Assembly: GCF_900094585.1 (NCBI RefSeq)
Contig: NZ_FMAG01000011.1
Coordinates: 106,785 to 170,784 of the forward strand
Direction: 5' to 3'
From: Martinezella multihospitum
GTDB taxonomy: Bacteria; Pseudomonadota; Alphaproteobacteria; Rhizobiales; Rhizobiaceae
Length of the DNA stretch: 64,000 nucleotides
Below are positions 18,837 to 28,535 of this stretch, piece after piece; the stretch's first letter is position 1, and the number at the start of each line of letters is the position of its first letter. Both the position numbers and the translations under genes were made by a program. Below the pieces are notes generated by a model. The model was not told the DNA's origin. It ran no database searches and saw only the letters and a list, made by a program, of their open reading frames with translations.

Positions 18837-20189
18837 ATGACGTCTATGGATCAGTCCGCAATGAGCGAGGCAGCACGCGAAATCGAGAAGCTCATGGGGT
18901 TGCACCCCAAGGGCTTCGATCTTTCTCTGGAGAGAATAACGCGATTGCTCGACATTCTCGGCAACCCTCATCAGAAATTGCCGCCGGTGATCCATGTCGC
19001 CGGCACCAACGGCAAGGGTTCGGTGACGGCCTTTTGCCGCGCGCTGCTCGAAGCCGGCGGCTACAGCGTGCACGTCCACACCTCGCCGCATCTCGTCAAC
19101 TGGCACGAGCGCTACCGCATCGGCGTCCAGGGCGGCCGCGGCAAGCTCGTCGACGATGCCGTGTTTGCCGATGTGCTCAAGCGCATCGCCAAGGCCAATG
19201 ACGGGCAGAAGGTCACGGTTTTCGAAATTCTGACGGCGGCGACCTTTCTGCTCTTTGCCGAGCATCCGGCCGATGTTGCCGTCATCGAGGTGGGCCTTGG
19301 CGGCCGCTTCGACGCCACCAATGTCCTCTCCGATCCCGCCGTCTCCGTTATCATGCCGATTTCGCTCGATCACCAACCCTATCTCGGCGACCGCGTCGAA
19401 CTGATCGCAGCCGAAAAGGCCGGCATCATGAAACCGGGTCATCCGGTTGTCATCGGCCATCAGGAATATGATGCCGCGCTCGATGTGCTGATATCGACGG
19501 CCGAACGGCTGCGTTGCCCGACCGCCGTTTTCGGCCAGGATTTTTCCGCCCACGAGGAATATGGCAAGCTGGTCTATCAGGACGAGTTCGGCCTTGCCGA
19601 TCTGCCGCTGCCGCGCCTTCCGGGTCGCCATCAATATGGCAATGCCGCCGCCGCCATCCGCGCCGTCAAGGCTGCCGGTTTCGTCGTGACGGAAGCGATG
19701 ATGGAAAAGGCGATGACCTCGGTCGAATGGCCGGGCCGCCTGCAGCGGTTGACGGAAGGCGAGCTGGTTGCGCATGCGCCTGAGCGTGCCGAGATATGGG
19801 TCGATGGCGGTCATAATCCCGGCGCGGGCGAAGTCATTGCCGAGGCTATGGCCAATTTCGAGGAACGCCAGCCGCGGCCTCTGTTCCTGATTATCGGCAT
19901 GATCAATACCAAGGACCCGATCGGCTATTTCAAGGCCTTTGCCGGCCTTGCTGAGAAGGTCTATTGCGTACCGATCCGCGGCAGCGAAGCGATGATCGAT
20001 CCGGTCATCCTGGCGAATGCTGCCTATGATGCCGGCCTCATTGCCGAGCCCATGTCCAGCGTTGTTGAGGCGCTGGATGCGATCCAGGCTCTGGCTGTGC
20101 CGAATTCGCCCGCCCCGCGCATCCTGATCGGCGGTTCGCTTTATCTGGTCGGCGACGTCCTTGCCGAAAACGGCACGCCGCCGCGGTGA
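18837..20189 (+). CDS. folC: Bifunctional folylpolyglutamate/dihydrofolate synthase
   Basis: 450 residues, Mur-ligase fold. Adds glutamate to dihydropteroate or folates with ATP. The P-loop is HVAGTNGKGSVTAFC (about residues 60-74). The VIEVGLGGRFDATNV block and the Mg2+-binding DHQPYLGDRVELIAAEKAGI block are diagnostic. The ATG at 18837 has GGAGG seven bases upstream. It lies 32 bases after accD, the usual accD-folC pairing. trxA follows on the opposite strand after a repeat-rich gap. Confidence 0.98.
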   Translation: MTSMDQSAMSEAAREIEKLMGLHPKGFDLSLERITRLLDILGNPHQKLPPVIHVAGTNGKGSVTAFCRALLEAGGYSVHVHTSPHLVNWHERYRIGVQGGRGKLVDDAVFADVLKRIAKANDGQKVTVFEILTAATFLLFAEHPADVAVIEVGLGGRFDATNVLSDPAVSVIMPISLDHQPYLGDRVELIAAEKAGIMKPGHPVVIGHQEYDAALDVLISTAERLRCPTAVFGQDFSAHEEYGKLVYQDEFGLADLPLPRLPGRHQYGNAAAAIRAVKAAGFVVTEAMMEKAMTSVEWPGRLQRLTEGELVAHAPERAEIWVDGGHNPGAGEVIAEAMANFEERQPRPLFLIIGMINTKDPIGYFKAFAGLAEKVYCVPIRGSEAMIDPVILANAAYDAGLIAEPMSSVVEALDAIQALAVPNSPAPRILIGGSLYLVGDVLAENGTPPR

Positions 20190-20316
20190 GTGATTTCACA
20201 TTCTAACGTTGAAAATGATAGTCACTTCGTGAATGGCCGCGACCGAGACGGGTTTGCCCCTGTTTTTCAAAGATTGTCGCTCCCTGCTCTTGGCAGGCGG
20301 CAACAGCGAGGTCGTT

Positions 20317-20356
20317 CCCTCTCCCCGCTCGCGGGGAGAGGGTTAGGGTGAGGGGC
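20317..20356. repeat. Intergenic palindromic repeat, C-rich type, copy 1
   Basis: CCCTCTCCCCGC (20317-20328) pairs with GCGGGGAGAGGG (20331-20342) and carries a TTAGGGTGAGGGG tail pointing toward copy 2. This is the rhizobial intergenic mosaic/palindrome type, not a gene. Confidence 0.85.
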
Positions 20357-20474
20357 TGTTCACCAAAGCGATAACTACACGACCTGTCACTGTTCTAATC
20401 ATGATGCTGTCAGTTGCGGCTCTTCTCACGCGAAACAAATCATAGACCTCCATCAGGTGGATGGCCTGTGGTGG

Positions 20475-20513
20475 CCCCTCACCCCAGCCCTCTCCCCGCC
20501 TGCGGGGAGAGGG
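20475..20513. repeat. Intergenic palindromic repeat, C-rich type, copy 2 (inverted)
   Basis: Same element as at 20317 in opposite orientation: CCCCTCACCCCAG tail, then a CCCTCTCCCCGC/GCGGGGAGAGGG stem. The two copies face each other across about 118 bases in the folC-trxA gap. Confidence 0.85.
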
Positions 20514-20529
20514 GGCTTTTTATAGGCAT

Positions 20530-20558
20530 AAAAAAACCCCGCCGAAGCGGGGCTTTTG
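20530..20558 (-). terminator. Rho-independent terminator of trxA
   Basis: CCCCGC (20537-20542) pairs with GCGGGG (20547-20552) around CGAA. On the minus strand it is followed by a run of T (A-run at 20530-20536). Confidence 0.9.
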
Positions 20559-20578
20559 TTTCATGCGATCGATACGGA

Positions 20579-20899
20579 TCAAGCTGCGCTGGAGATCCAG
20601 TTCTGCAGGGCCGTCTTGGGGGCGGCGCCGACCTTGATGTCAGCAACTTCGCCGGCCTTGAACATGGCAAGCGTCGGGATCGAGCGAACGCCGAACTGGG
20701 CGGCCAGTTCCGGGTTTTCGTCGATGTTGAGCTTGGCAACCTTGACCTTGCCTTCAAACTGTACGGCGAGTTCTTCGAGAGCCGGGGCGATCATCTTGCA
20801 AGGACCGCACCATTCGGCCCAGAAATCAACGACGACAGGCTCTGCAGACTGCAGCACTTCGGTGGCGAAATTGGAGGTATCGACTTTAACGGTAGCCAT
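20579..20899 (-). CDS. trxA: Thioredoxin
   Basis: 106 residues, canonical thioredoxin with the redox-active WCGPC motif at residues 30-34 (AEWCGPCKMIAP) and the cis-Pro in SIPTLAMFK near residue 75. A general cytoplasmic disulfide reductant. It is the last gene of the minus-strand run from divL through addA and is followed by its own terminator. The 75-base gap from addA suggests either readthrough or a separate promoter. Confidence 0.99.
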   Translation of the reverse strand: MATVKVDTSNFATEVLQSAEPVVVDFWAEWCGPCKMIAPALEELAVQFEGKVKVAKLNIDENPELAAQFGVRSIPTLAMFKAGEVADIKVGAAPKTALQNWISSAA

Positions 20900-20974
20900 A
20901 GGCTGCTCCTTACCAGAATTTACGGGTTGCTAGATATGTGATGATGCAGTGCCCAGATGTCAATATTTGGTATT

Positions 20975-23900
20975 TCACTTTGTCTCGAGCTCCGCAAGCG
21001 CCGATGCGAGCACCCTATCGGACAGCGTGTAGATCGCGGCATTTTCGGTATAGACCAGCATGCAGTCGATGCGTTTTCCCGGGTAAAGCGGTGAAAGGAT
21101 GTCGCGGTAGATGGCAAGCTGCGCCCTGTGCGCGAAGGGAATGGCGCTTTCCTCGGCAGGCGGCACGCGATTCGTCTTGTAGTCGAGGACGATGACGCGA
21201 TCGTCCAGCACGGCCAGACGGTCGATGCGGCCCGAAACTGCGTAGGACTGGCTGCCGAGTTTCAGCGTACCCATGATCGAGACTTCGGCTTGTGCATGCG
21301 TGCTGAAGGTGCCTTGCAGATCCGGATGGGAGAGCAGCGCCATGACCGAACCGACCAACCCATCCCGCTCGGCCTGCGGCCAGAAGCGCGCGGCCCGTTC
21401 GGCATAGCGCCTGGCGGCATCGGCGCGCTCCTCGGGCACGATTTCGGGCAAGGTCTGCAGCATCCGGTGAATGAAGCGGCCCTTCTGGAGCGCACGGTCG
21501 GATTTCGTCTTTTCGCCGAAAAGCGCCGACGTCATCAGCAGATCATCGGCTTCCTCGTCGATGACGGTGCCGACGCCGGAGGGGCTGAGTGGCCGCGGCA
21601 AGCTTTTCTGCGGCGGCAATGGCCGGCTGAGACCCGCCGGCAGGCCGACGCGCTCCGAGCGCTTCTCATGCTCTCTTGCGGTCTCGAATTCGAGCTGAAC
21701 CTGGGCAACCCGCCAGCTCAACCCCTCCCAGTCGCCGTCAGGTCCGGTGAAGGTCTTCTGCGTGCAATGCAGCTCATCCCCGCGCAGCGCTGCGGAAATC
21801 ATGGCGTGCCAGGTATCGGCATTTTCGCGGATGCCGCGATAGCCGCAGATGATAAGCCGGTCGGCGGCGCGCGTCATGCCGACATAGAGGAGGCGGCGAT
21901 ATTCCTCTTCCGCTAGCGCCTGCAGCCGCGCGGTATCGGCCTGCGTCAGCGAATTGGCGAGCGCCGAGACCGGCACCCAGACCGGCAGCGGCATCTCGTC
22001 CCCACTGGTTTCGATCAGCCGCATCTTCGGCAGATGCGTATGGGTAAAGGCCTTGCCGCCGCCATCGACGAGGAAGACGATCGGTGCCTCCAGGCCCTTC
22101 GACGCATGCACCGTCATAATCCGCACTTCATTGCGGCCCTTGTCCTGCTCGCGCTTGACCGTCGGCGCCTCCAGCTCCAGCGTCGAGATGAAGGATTGCA
22201 GGCCGGGCAGGCCGCTCGTCTCGTGATCGAGGGTAAAGGTCAGGAATTCGTCGAGGATATCGCTGACCTCGGTGCCGAGCCGCGCCAGAAACTTCCGCCG
22301 ACCGCCGAAGCTGCCGAGCACGCGCGCATAGAAATCATGCACGGGCAGGCTCTTCGACAAGGCAAGGAAGGTTCGTAGCCGCTCGACCACCTGGCTGAAG
22401 CGCTCATGGCCGTCCGCGGCAAATCTCTGCAGATGGCTCCAGACGCTTTCCTCGTCATCGCGATAGGCGGCAACGGCAAAGACATCCTCCTCGCTGAGGT
22501 CGAACAACGGGCTCTTCATCAGTGCTGAGAGCGAAAGATCGTCCTCCGGCAGCAGCAGGAAGCGGCCGAGCGCCAGAAGGTCCTGGATGGCGATATGGCT
22601 GGTCAGCACCAGACGATCGGCGCCGGCGACGGGAATGTTGCCGCGTCGCTTCAGGGCGCGCGTCAACGCATTGACGAAGCTGTCGCGCTTGCGCACCAGC
22701 ACGAGAATGTCACCCGCCTCGATGAACCGGGCCTTGCCCTTCTCGATGATCTTTTCCCGGCCGACGAGATTGCCGATCGTGTGCGCCATCCGCCGCGCGA
22801 GGATCGCAGCCGGCGCGCTTTCCGGCGTTGAATCGAAAGGTGCCGTCCAGTCCTCCTCCTTGGCCGCCGGTTCCGGCGCGATCATCTCCCAGAGATCGAC
22901 GGCGCCGAGGTGGCCGATGCGGCTGGAGCGATGCACGACAGGCTCGTCGACGGCACTGAGCCCGCGGGCATTCTCCGGGCTGGTGAAGACATGGTCGACG
23001 GCGCCAAGGACATCGGCGGTCGAGCGGAAGGAGAGGGGTAAGCGGATCGACGAGAATTGCTGGCCGCTGGCCGCCACGCGCCGCCGCGTACGGTCGCTCT
23101 CCTCGGAAAAGCGTTCGGGACGAGCGCCCTGGAACGAATAGATCGACTGCTTCTCGTCGCCGACGGCAAAGATGGTCCTGAGCGTCGGCCGGGCGCTGTC
23201 GCCGGAAAAGAAATCCTCCGCCAGCGACTGGATGACGCTCCATTGGATCGGGCTGGTATCCTGCGCCTCGTCCACCAGAATATGGTCGATACCCTGGTCC
23301 AGCTTGTAGTGAATCCAGGGGCCGACGTCCTTTTTGGTCAGAAGATCGGCCGTGCGGGTGATGAGATCCTCGAAGTCGAGCTGGCTGCGCCGCTTCTTCA
23401 GCTCCTCATAATCGCGGTTCAGGCGATCCGCGAGAATGAGGGCGGCATGGGTGGCGCGATACATTCGCATCAGCTTCAGCCGGTCGCGGCAGGCAACCAC
23501 ATGGGAGCGCGCTACAGCCACGGCATCAGCGAGCGCCGGAGCGTCAGCCAGCATCGCCTTGACGAAGAACTGGCTGTCGGATTTTGGTTCGCCCTTGGCG
23601 GTCAGCACTGCCTTTTCGAGGATCTCGGCGCGGGCGATCGGATTGGCCTCGCGCTTGGCAAGGCGCAGCGCATAGGCGACCTCCTGTGCCTTCGCGCCGC
23701 CCTTCTCGTCGGCGAGCGTGAGATAAAGCTCCAGCGTCGCGCCGGAGAGGCCAGGCAGTGGCCAGTATTGCTCGGCTATGCTCGTTTCCGTCTCACCGGA
23801 CGACAGGCCAAGCCGGCCAAGCAATGCAGCTTCGATGCCGCCTTTGCGCTCGGCTGCCTCCGTGAAACGGCGGATCGCATTGCGATTGGCGACGATATCG

Positions 23901-24541
23901 CCGAGCAGCGTTTCAAGTCCCGACTCATCACCGAGATCGAGTACATAGTCGAAAGCGCGCGCCAGTTCGGCATCGCCATAGGGCGTGGTCGAGGCCAGCA
24001 GCGCACGGCGGGCATCGTCGAGCAGCACTTCGGCGGCGCGATCGTCGAGAACGGAGAAATGCCCGGCGACGTTGGCCTCGAGCGGGAATTGATGCAGCAA
24101 GGCCTCGCAAAAGGCATGGATCGTCTGGATCTTCAGTCCACCCGGTGTTTCCAGCGCCTTGGCAAACAGCCGCCGTGCCTCGGCGAGCTTGAAAAAATCG
24201 GGCTCCCTGCCTTCGATATCCGCGATGCGCTTCTTTAGTTCATCGTCTGGCATCGTCGCCCATGCAGCGAGCCGGTCGAAGACGCGGTTCGACATTTCGG
24301 AAGCGGCAGCCTTGGTATAGGTCAGGCAGAGGATCGCCGAAGGTCGCGCCCCGGCCAGCAGCAGGCGGATGACGCGCTGCGTCAGCACATGCGTCTTGCC
24401 GGAACCGGCATTGGCCGAAACCCAGGCCGAGCGTTCAGGATCGGAGGCGATGGACTGCTGGATGGTCGTCCAGCCGATCCAGACGCCGGGATCGTCGCTT
24501 TCGGGCAGAATGGCGATATCGTCGGCGGAAAACTCACTCAT
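20975..24541 (-). CDS. addA: Double-strand break repair helicase-nuclease AddA
   Basis: 1188 residues from the ATG at 24541, overlapping the end of addB by 8 bases; the longer frame start at 24616 lies inside addB and is rejected. UvrD/Rep superfamily 1 helicase with Walker A SANAGSGKTHVLTQR near residue 45 and DEAQDTSPIQW (motif II). SF1 motif VGDEKQSIYSFQGARPE and the late VGMTRAADRL motif are also present. A C-terminal RecB-type nuclease carries VIVLDYKTNRVP with the catalytic Asp and Lys. It works with AddB to resect double-strand ends for RecA. Confidence 0.97.
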   Translation of the reverse strand: MSEFSADDIAILPESDDPGVWIGWTTIQQSIASDPERSAWVSANAGSGKTHVLTQRVIRLLLAGARPSAILCLTYTKAAASEMSNRVFDRLAAWATMPDDELKKRIADIEGREPDFFKLAEARRLFAKALETPGGLKIQTIHAFCEALLHQFPLEANVAGHFSVLDDRAAEVLLDDARRALLASTTPYGDAELARAFDYVLDLGDESGLETLLGDIVANRNAIRRFTEAAERKGGIEAALLGRLGLSSGETETSIAEQYWPLPGLSGATLELYLTLADEKGGAKAQEVAYALRLAKREANPIARAEILEKAVLTAKGEPKSDSQFFVKAMLADAPALADAVAVARSHVVACRDRLKLMRMYRATHAALILADRLNRDYEELKKRRSQLDFEDLITRTADLLTKKDVGPWIHYKLDQGIDHILVDEAQDTSPIQWSVIQSLAEDFFSGDSARPTLRTIFAVGDEKQSIYSFQGARPERFSEESDRTRRRVAASGQQFSSIRLPLSFRSTADVLGAVDHVFTSPENARGLSAVDEPVVHRSSRIGHLGAVDLWEMIAPEPAAKEEDWTAPFDSTPESAPAAILARRMAHTIGNLVGREKIIEKGKARFIEAGDILVLVRKRDSFVNALTRALKRRGNIPVAGADRLVLTSHIAIQDLLALGRFLLLPEDDLSLSALMKSPLFDLSEEDVFAVAAYRDDEESVWSHLQRFAADGHERFSQVVERLRTFLALSKSLPVHDFYARVLGSFGGRRKFLARLGTEVSDILDEFLTFTLDHETSGLPGLQSFISTLELEAPTVKREQDKGRNEVRIMTVHASKGLEAPIVFLVDGGGKAFTHTHLPKMRLIETSGDEMPLPVWVPVSALANSLTQADTARLQALAEEEYRRLLYVGMTRAADRLIICGYRGIRENADTWHAMISAALRGDELHCTQKTFTGPDGDWEGLSWRVAQVQLEFETAREHEKRSERVGLPAGLSRPLPPQKSLPRPLSPSGVGTVIDEEADDLLMTSALFGEKTKSDRALQKGRFIHRMLQTLPEIVPEERADAARRYAERAARFWPQAERDGLVGSVMALLSHPDLQGTFSTHAQAEVSIMGTLKLGSQSYAVSGRIDRLAVLDDRVIVLDYKTNRVPPAEESAIPFAHRAQLAIYRDILSPLYPGKRIDCMLVYTENAAIYTLSDRVLASALAELETK

Positions 24542-27500
24542 CGCCGCCGCCTTCCTGCTCGGTCTCGGCCGTCGACCATTCCGAAACGCGGGCGAGGTGA
24601 TCGTAGTCACCGCCATATTCGAATTGCTGCGCCGGGATCAATCGCGAGGAAAAGCCTTTCTCCCCCGATTGCAGCAGCGAGACGAATTTCACCAGCTGGT
24701 CCATCGACTCCTGCGCGAGATCCATAGCCGACTTCGTTTCCGTCTTGCCGCCCCGGCTGGAATGCTCGTTGTTGACCTGATCAACCTTAAAGCGATCGCC
24801 GGGCCGCAAGCGAACATAAAGCAGGTTTTCAGGAATCAGCGCGCCGATATTGCGGAAGGCGCCGGCCTTCAGCGCGTAGGCTTCCAGCGCCAGCTGCGGG
24901 TCGAGGAGTGCGCGCGCCTGTGGCGGCGAGGGATTGTAGCCGGTCTTGTAATCGATGAGATCGGCGCCCTTGTCGCTCTTGATGTCGATACGGTCGGCAA
25001 CACCGGTGAGACGAACGCCGATCGGTTCGATCTCGACGCCGGCAGGCACTTCCGTCGCGGTTTTACGAACTTCCGGCCGCCGTTCCGCTTCCCACTCAAG
25101 GAAGGCGCGTGCCACCTGGCGAAAGCGCGGCCGCCAGACGCTATCGATATGAATAGGCAGCCGCTCGGCATCGAAAAGTTCGGCGATGATGCGATCCATG
25201 GCGAGCGCCGCATCCGGCGTGCCGGCCACGTGCCCTTCGCGGACGAAACGGTCGATGATCTTGTGGTAGAGTGTGCCGCGCTCGGCCGGGCCGGGATCGC
25301 GATTGAACGGCTCCACAGGATCGAGCCGCAGCACCCGCCGTGCATAGATCGAATAGGGGTCGCGCCGCAGCCGGCCGACTTCACTGAAGGAATAACTCTT
25401 CGGCTGCAATTCTACAGGCGGCTTTGGCGCAGGCCGTAGTGCCGGAGCCTGGTTTTCACCCTCGTCGATCATTGCGGCCCAATGCCGGTACTGGTCGCCG
25501 CGCGCCTTCATCGCCTCTTCCAACTCCTCGCCGCCGAGCGCGATCAGCCGTTGCAGCCAACGCGACGCGACCGTCGGTGTCGACCCCTGACGCAGCGCGC
25601 GGGAATAGATCAGATCGCGGGTGCCGTTCGCCATTTCGAAATCGTGGGCGAGCTGGCCGATGCGGCGCTCCGGCGGCTCCAGGCCGATCTCGGTCTTCAT
25701 GCTGCGGGAGATGAAGGGATTGTTTGCCGTCTGCCCCGGCCAGGACCCTTCGTTCAACCCGCCGAGGATCAGCGTATCGACGCTTTGCAGACGCGCTTCC
25801 AGCGTACCGAAGATGAAGAGGCGGGGATGGCTGAGCGCGCGTGGCTTCACCGCCTGTCCCACGCAGAGCGCCGCCACAATGTCGATCCACTGCACCCCAT
25901 CGGCTTCGAGCTGGCCATCGGTCTCGATGACATCCCGCAGCAGGCTGGCAAGCGTGTCGCCGGCCTCGCCGGACCAGATGTTGGCGAGGTCGCCGCGTTC
26001 GTCGACGGCTGCGGCTTCGAGGGCACGCCCGGTGCGCTCGGCCCAGTCCGAAAGGGTCAGCAGACCTTCCGAGGCGGGCAGGGAAAGCGCCGATACCAGC
26101 GGCTCGCAGGCGGTCGTCACCCGCCGCGCCAGCGCCCGCGCATGCTCGATCGCTTCGGGAGGCAGGGATTTGCGCCATTGCGGCGCATGCCGATCATTGG
26201 CCTGCTCGGCGACCCGCTCGTCGAGCAAAGCTTCCAATGTTCCGAGTTCGACATCGGCAACGCCGCCCCGCAGCGCCAGGATTTCCAGCGCATCGACACC
26301 GGGTTGACGGATATTTGCGGGCAGCCCGAGCAGGGCGAGGGGATGCTTGAGTAGCGAGACGATCGCAACGGGATCGCCCGGGCGAAGGGTTGCTTCCAGC
26401 AGCAATTGCAGCAGCGTGCCTTGCGGCGTGGCGTTTAGCGGCGTGCCAGCGGAATCGTCGGCGGTGATGCCGAAGCGGGCGAGTTCGGCGGTGACGCGTC
26501 GCGCCAGATTGCGGTCGGGCGTGATCAAGGCCGCCTGGCTTTCGCCGCCGTCGCGTCCCGGCTTGTCCAGCGCCAGCCGCAGGGCAATGGCGATTGCGGT
26601 CGCTTCCTCGCGCTCGTTGGCAGCTTCGATGAGCGCGACATCGCCAAAAGCATCCGAGATGGCATCGGGAGAAAGCGTCTTACGCCAACTTCCCCAACCG
26701 CTCGTCGCCTTCGCCGGCGCCAGCGCACGCGACAGGATCTGCGCCCGCATTTGCATCGTGTCAGCCGCTTCCGCGACGGTTTCGACATCGCGACGGGTAA
26801 CGCGCAACCGCTTCAGGAGCAGCGACAGGCCATATTGCGGATGGCTGCGCGTGGTCGGATCGGCCCGTTCGCCGATCGACGTTTCCGGCGCCACCAGCTG
26901 CCAATCTTCGTCCGGCATCGTCAGATCGAGGCCGGGGAGTACGATCACCCCCTGCGACAGCGCCGCGACGGCCGCGATCAACTCCGCCGTTGCCGGCACC
27001 GAGCCGGTCGATCCGGCAATGATGACGGGGCCGGGGTGCCGCATGGTCGAAATCCGCTGCACCTCGGCGCGCAGAATGGCGTTGCGATTGCGGGCTGGCG
27101 ATGATTTGCCGAGCTCTTCGAGGCGCGCAGGCCAGAAGGCGCTGGCAATCGCTAGAAATTCCGCCGTCAGCTGCCACCAGAGCGCATGATCTTCGGCGCT
27201 GAGATTGGCAAGCTCGCTCCACTCGCGGTCCTCGGTCTCAAGGGAATCGATGAGTTCGGCGAGATTGCGGGCGAGCCATATGGCATCCGCCGGGCTCGCG
27301 GGTGCGACCAGCGGCGAATCGGAGTGAATGTCGCGCACGATCTGCGGCAGCTTGTTGCGCCAGGCAAGGATCAGCCGCGCCAGTTCCAGGAGCCGGGCGG
27401 TATTGGCCAGCGGCTGTGCCAGATCGGCCGTTTCCGGCAAGGCTTCCTCGAAATAGCCGCTGTCGTCATCGGTCTCGCCGAGCGGGCGGATGACGGGCAG

Positions 27501-27725
27501 GATGGCGGAGCGGCCGCCGAGCAGCTCGACGAATTCCGAGCGCAGCACGCGCGCCGCGCGCCGCGTCGGCAGGAAGATGCTGACCTTGGCGAGCGAGAGC
27601 GGATCGCTCGGATCGTGGTGGAAATGTTCGGTCAGCCGCCCGTCGCAGAGAGCGGCCGCAAGTGTCTTCAGGAAGGGCAGGCCCGTCGGAATCGTCAGGA
27701 TGCGCTGCCGGTGTCCGCCCGTCAT
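24534..27725 (-). CDS. addB: Double-strand break repair nuclease AddB (no P-loop, no Fe-S cysteines)
   Basis: 1063 residues from the ATG at 27725, four bases after the murU stop; the frame extends further upstream, but only inside murU. It is the inactivated-helicase partner of AddA. The C-terminal nuclease motif is present (GADLIDYKTGYNPSPP near residue 965, with Asp and Lys). The N-terminus has no GxGKS P-loop where Bacillus AddB has one. The C-terminal half holds no cysteine, so the four Cys of the Bacillus Fe-S staple are absent. Both features match the alphaproteobacterial AddB subfamily as I know it. Confidence 0.95.
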   Translation of the reverse strand: MTGGHRQRILTIPTGLPFLKTLAAALCDGRLTEHFHHDPSDPLSLAKVSIFLPTRRAARVLRSEFVELLGGRSAILPVIRPLGETDDDSGYFEEALPETADLAQPLANTARLLELARLILAWRNKLPQIVRDIHSDSPLVAPASPADAIWLARNLAELIDSLETEDREWSELANLSAEDHALWWQLTAEFLAIASAFWPARLEELGKSSPARNRNAILRAEVQRISTMRHPGPVIIAGSTGSVPATAELIAAVAALSQGVIVLPGLDLTMPDEDWQLVAPETSIGERADPTTRSHPQYGLSLLLKRLRVTRRDVETVAEAADTMQMRAQILSRALAPAKATSGWGSWRKTLSPDAISDAFGDVALIEAANEREEATAIAIALRLALDKPGRDGGESQAALITPDRNLARRVTAELARFGITADDSAGTPLNATPQGTLLQLLLEATLRPGDPVAIVSLLKHPLALLGLPANIRQPGVDALEILALRGGVADVELGTLEALLDERVAEQANDRHAPQWRKSLPPEAIEHARALARRVTTACEPLVSALSLPASEGLLTLSDWAERTGRALEAAAVDERGDLANIWSGEAGDTLASLLRDVIETDGQLEADGVQWIDIVAALCVGQAVKPRALSHPRLFIFGTLEARLQSVDTLILGGLNEGSWPGQTANNPFISRSMKTEIGLEPPERRIGQLAHDFEMANGTRDLIYSRALRQGSTPTVASRWLQRLIALGGEELEEAMKARGDQYRHWAAMIDEGENQAPALRPAPKPPVELQPKSYSFSEVGRLRRDPYSIYARRVLRLDPVEPFNRDPGPAERGTLYHKIIDRFVREGHVAGTPDAALAMDRIIAELFDAERLPIHIDSVWRPRFRQVARAFLEWEAERRPEVRKTATEVPAGVEIEPIGVRLTGVADRIDIKSDKGADLIDYKTGYNPSPPQARALLDPQLALEAYALKAGAFRNIGALIPENLLYVRLRPGDRFKVDQVNNEHSSRGGKTETKSAMDLAQESMDQLVKFVSLLQSGEKGFSSRLIPAQQFEYGGDYDHLARVSEWSTAETEQEGGGDE

Positions 27726-27729
27726 AGGC

Positions 27730-28461
27730 TCACGCAAACGCCCGGTAAGTCCGGATCGCTTCCTCCGCCTCGCCAACTGCTTCTGGCGTGCCCACGGTCA
27801 GCCAATGGCCGTCGAGCATGGTGCCATAGAGCCGGCCGCGCGCGATGGCCTTGTCGAAATAGATGTTGATATTGAAAGCATCATCGGGCGCATCGTCCAG
27901 AAGGGACGGGTTCATGACAAAGGCCCCAGCATAGACGACGCCATTATATTGCGCATCGCGATAGCGTCTGAGCTGGCCGTCTTCGGCCATGCTGAAGTCA
28001 TTCTTGCCGTTATGGCCCGTGGTTCGCTCCAGCTCGACGCAGAGCATGGCGATATCCATGTGGTTCTCGTCGTAGAATCCGGCTAATCGATACAGGTTCG
28101 TAGGCTGGCCTGGCGTTTCGCCGATCCAGAACAGATCGGCGTTCATGACGAAGATCGGATCGCGATTCAGCAGCTTCAGACCCTTGACGATACCGCCGCC
28201 ATTGTTCATCAGCGCATCCCGTTCATCCGAGATCAGGATTTCAAGGCCGCGATAGCTGTGGAGATGTTCCTCCATCTGATCCGCATGGTGATGTACATTG
28301 ACCACGGCCTGCTCGACGCCGGCTTCCACGAGCGCATCCAGCACATAGTCGATCATCGGCTTGCCGGCGATTTTCACCAGCGGCTTCGGGGTGGTGTCGG
28401 TGATCGGGCGCATGCGGGTTCCGAGCCCCGCGGCTAATACCATGGCTTGCTTGATGGTCAT
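27730..28461 (-). CDS. murU: Nucleotidyltransferase, probable N-acetylmuramate-alpha-1-phosphate uridylyltransferase
   Basis: 243 residues from the ATG at 28461 (MTIKQAMVLAAGLG); the longer frame to 28566 would overlap the upstream gene. The sugar-nucleotidyltransferase signature is AAGLGTRMRPITDTTPKPLVK and the metal-binding Asp is in FVMNADLFW. MurU makes UDP-MurNAc from MurNAc-1-phosphate. The specific call rests on context: the gene upstream ends in an AmgK-type sugar kinase, which supplies that substrate in the anhMurNAc recycling route that bypasses MurA (fosfomycin target). A general sugar-1-phosphate specificity remains possible. Confidence 0.88.
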   Translation of the reverse strand: MTIKQAMVLAAGLGTRMRPITDTTPKPLVKIAGKPMIDYVLDALVEAGVEQAVVNVHHHADQMEEHLHSYRGLEILISDERDALMNNGGGIVKGLKLLNRDPIFVMNADLFWIGETPGQPTNLYRLAGFYDENHMDIAMLCVELERTTGHNGKNDFSMAEDGQLRRYRDAQYNGVVYAGAFVMNPSLLDDAPDDAFNINIYFDKAIARGRLYGTMLDGHWLTVGTPEAVGEAEEAIRTYRAFA

Positions 28462-28535
28462 CTCGTCTCGAACTTTCGATTCGCCTCTGCTTTCCTTAAC
28501 ACAGGGGAGGAAAGCCGTCGCCGGGTCTCTGGCTG

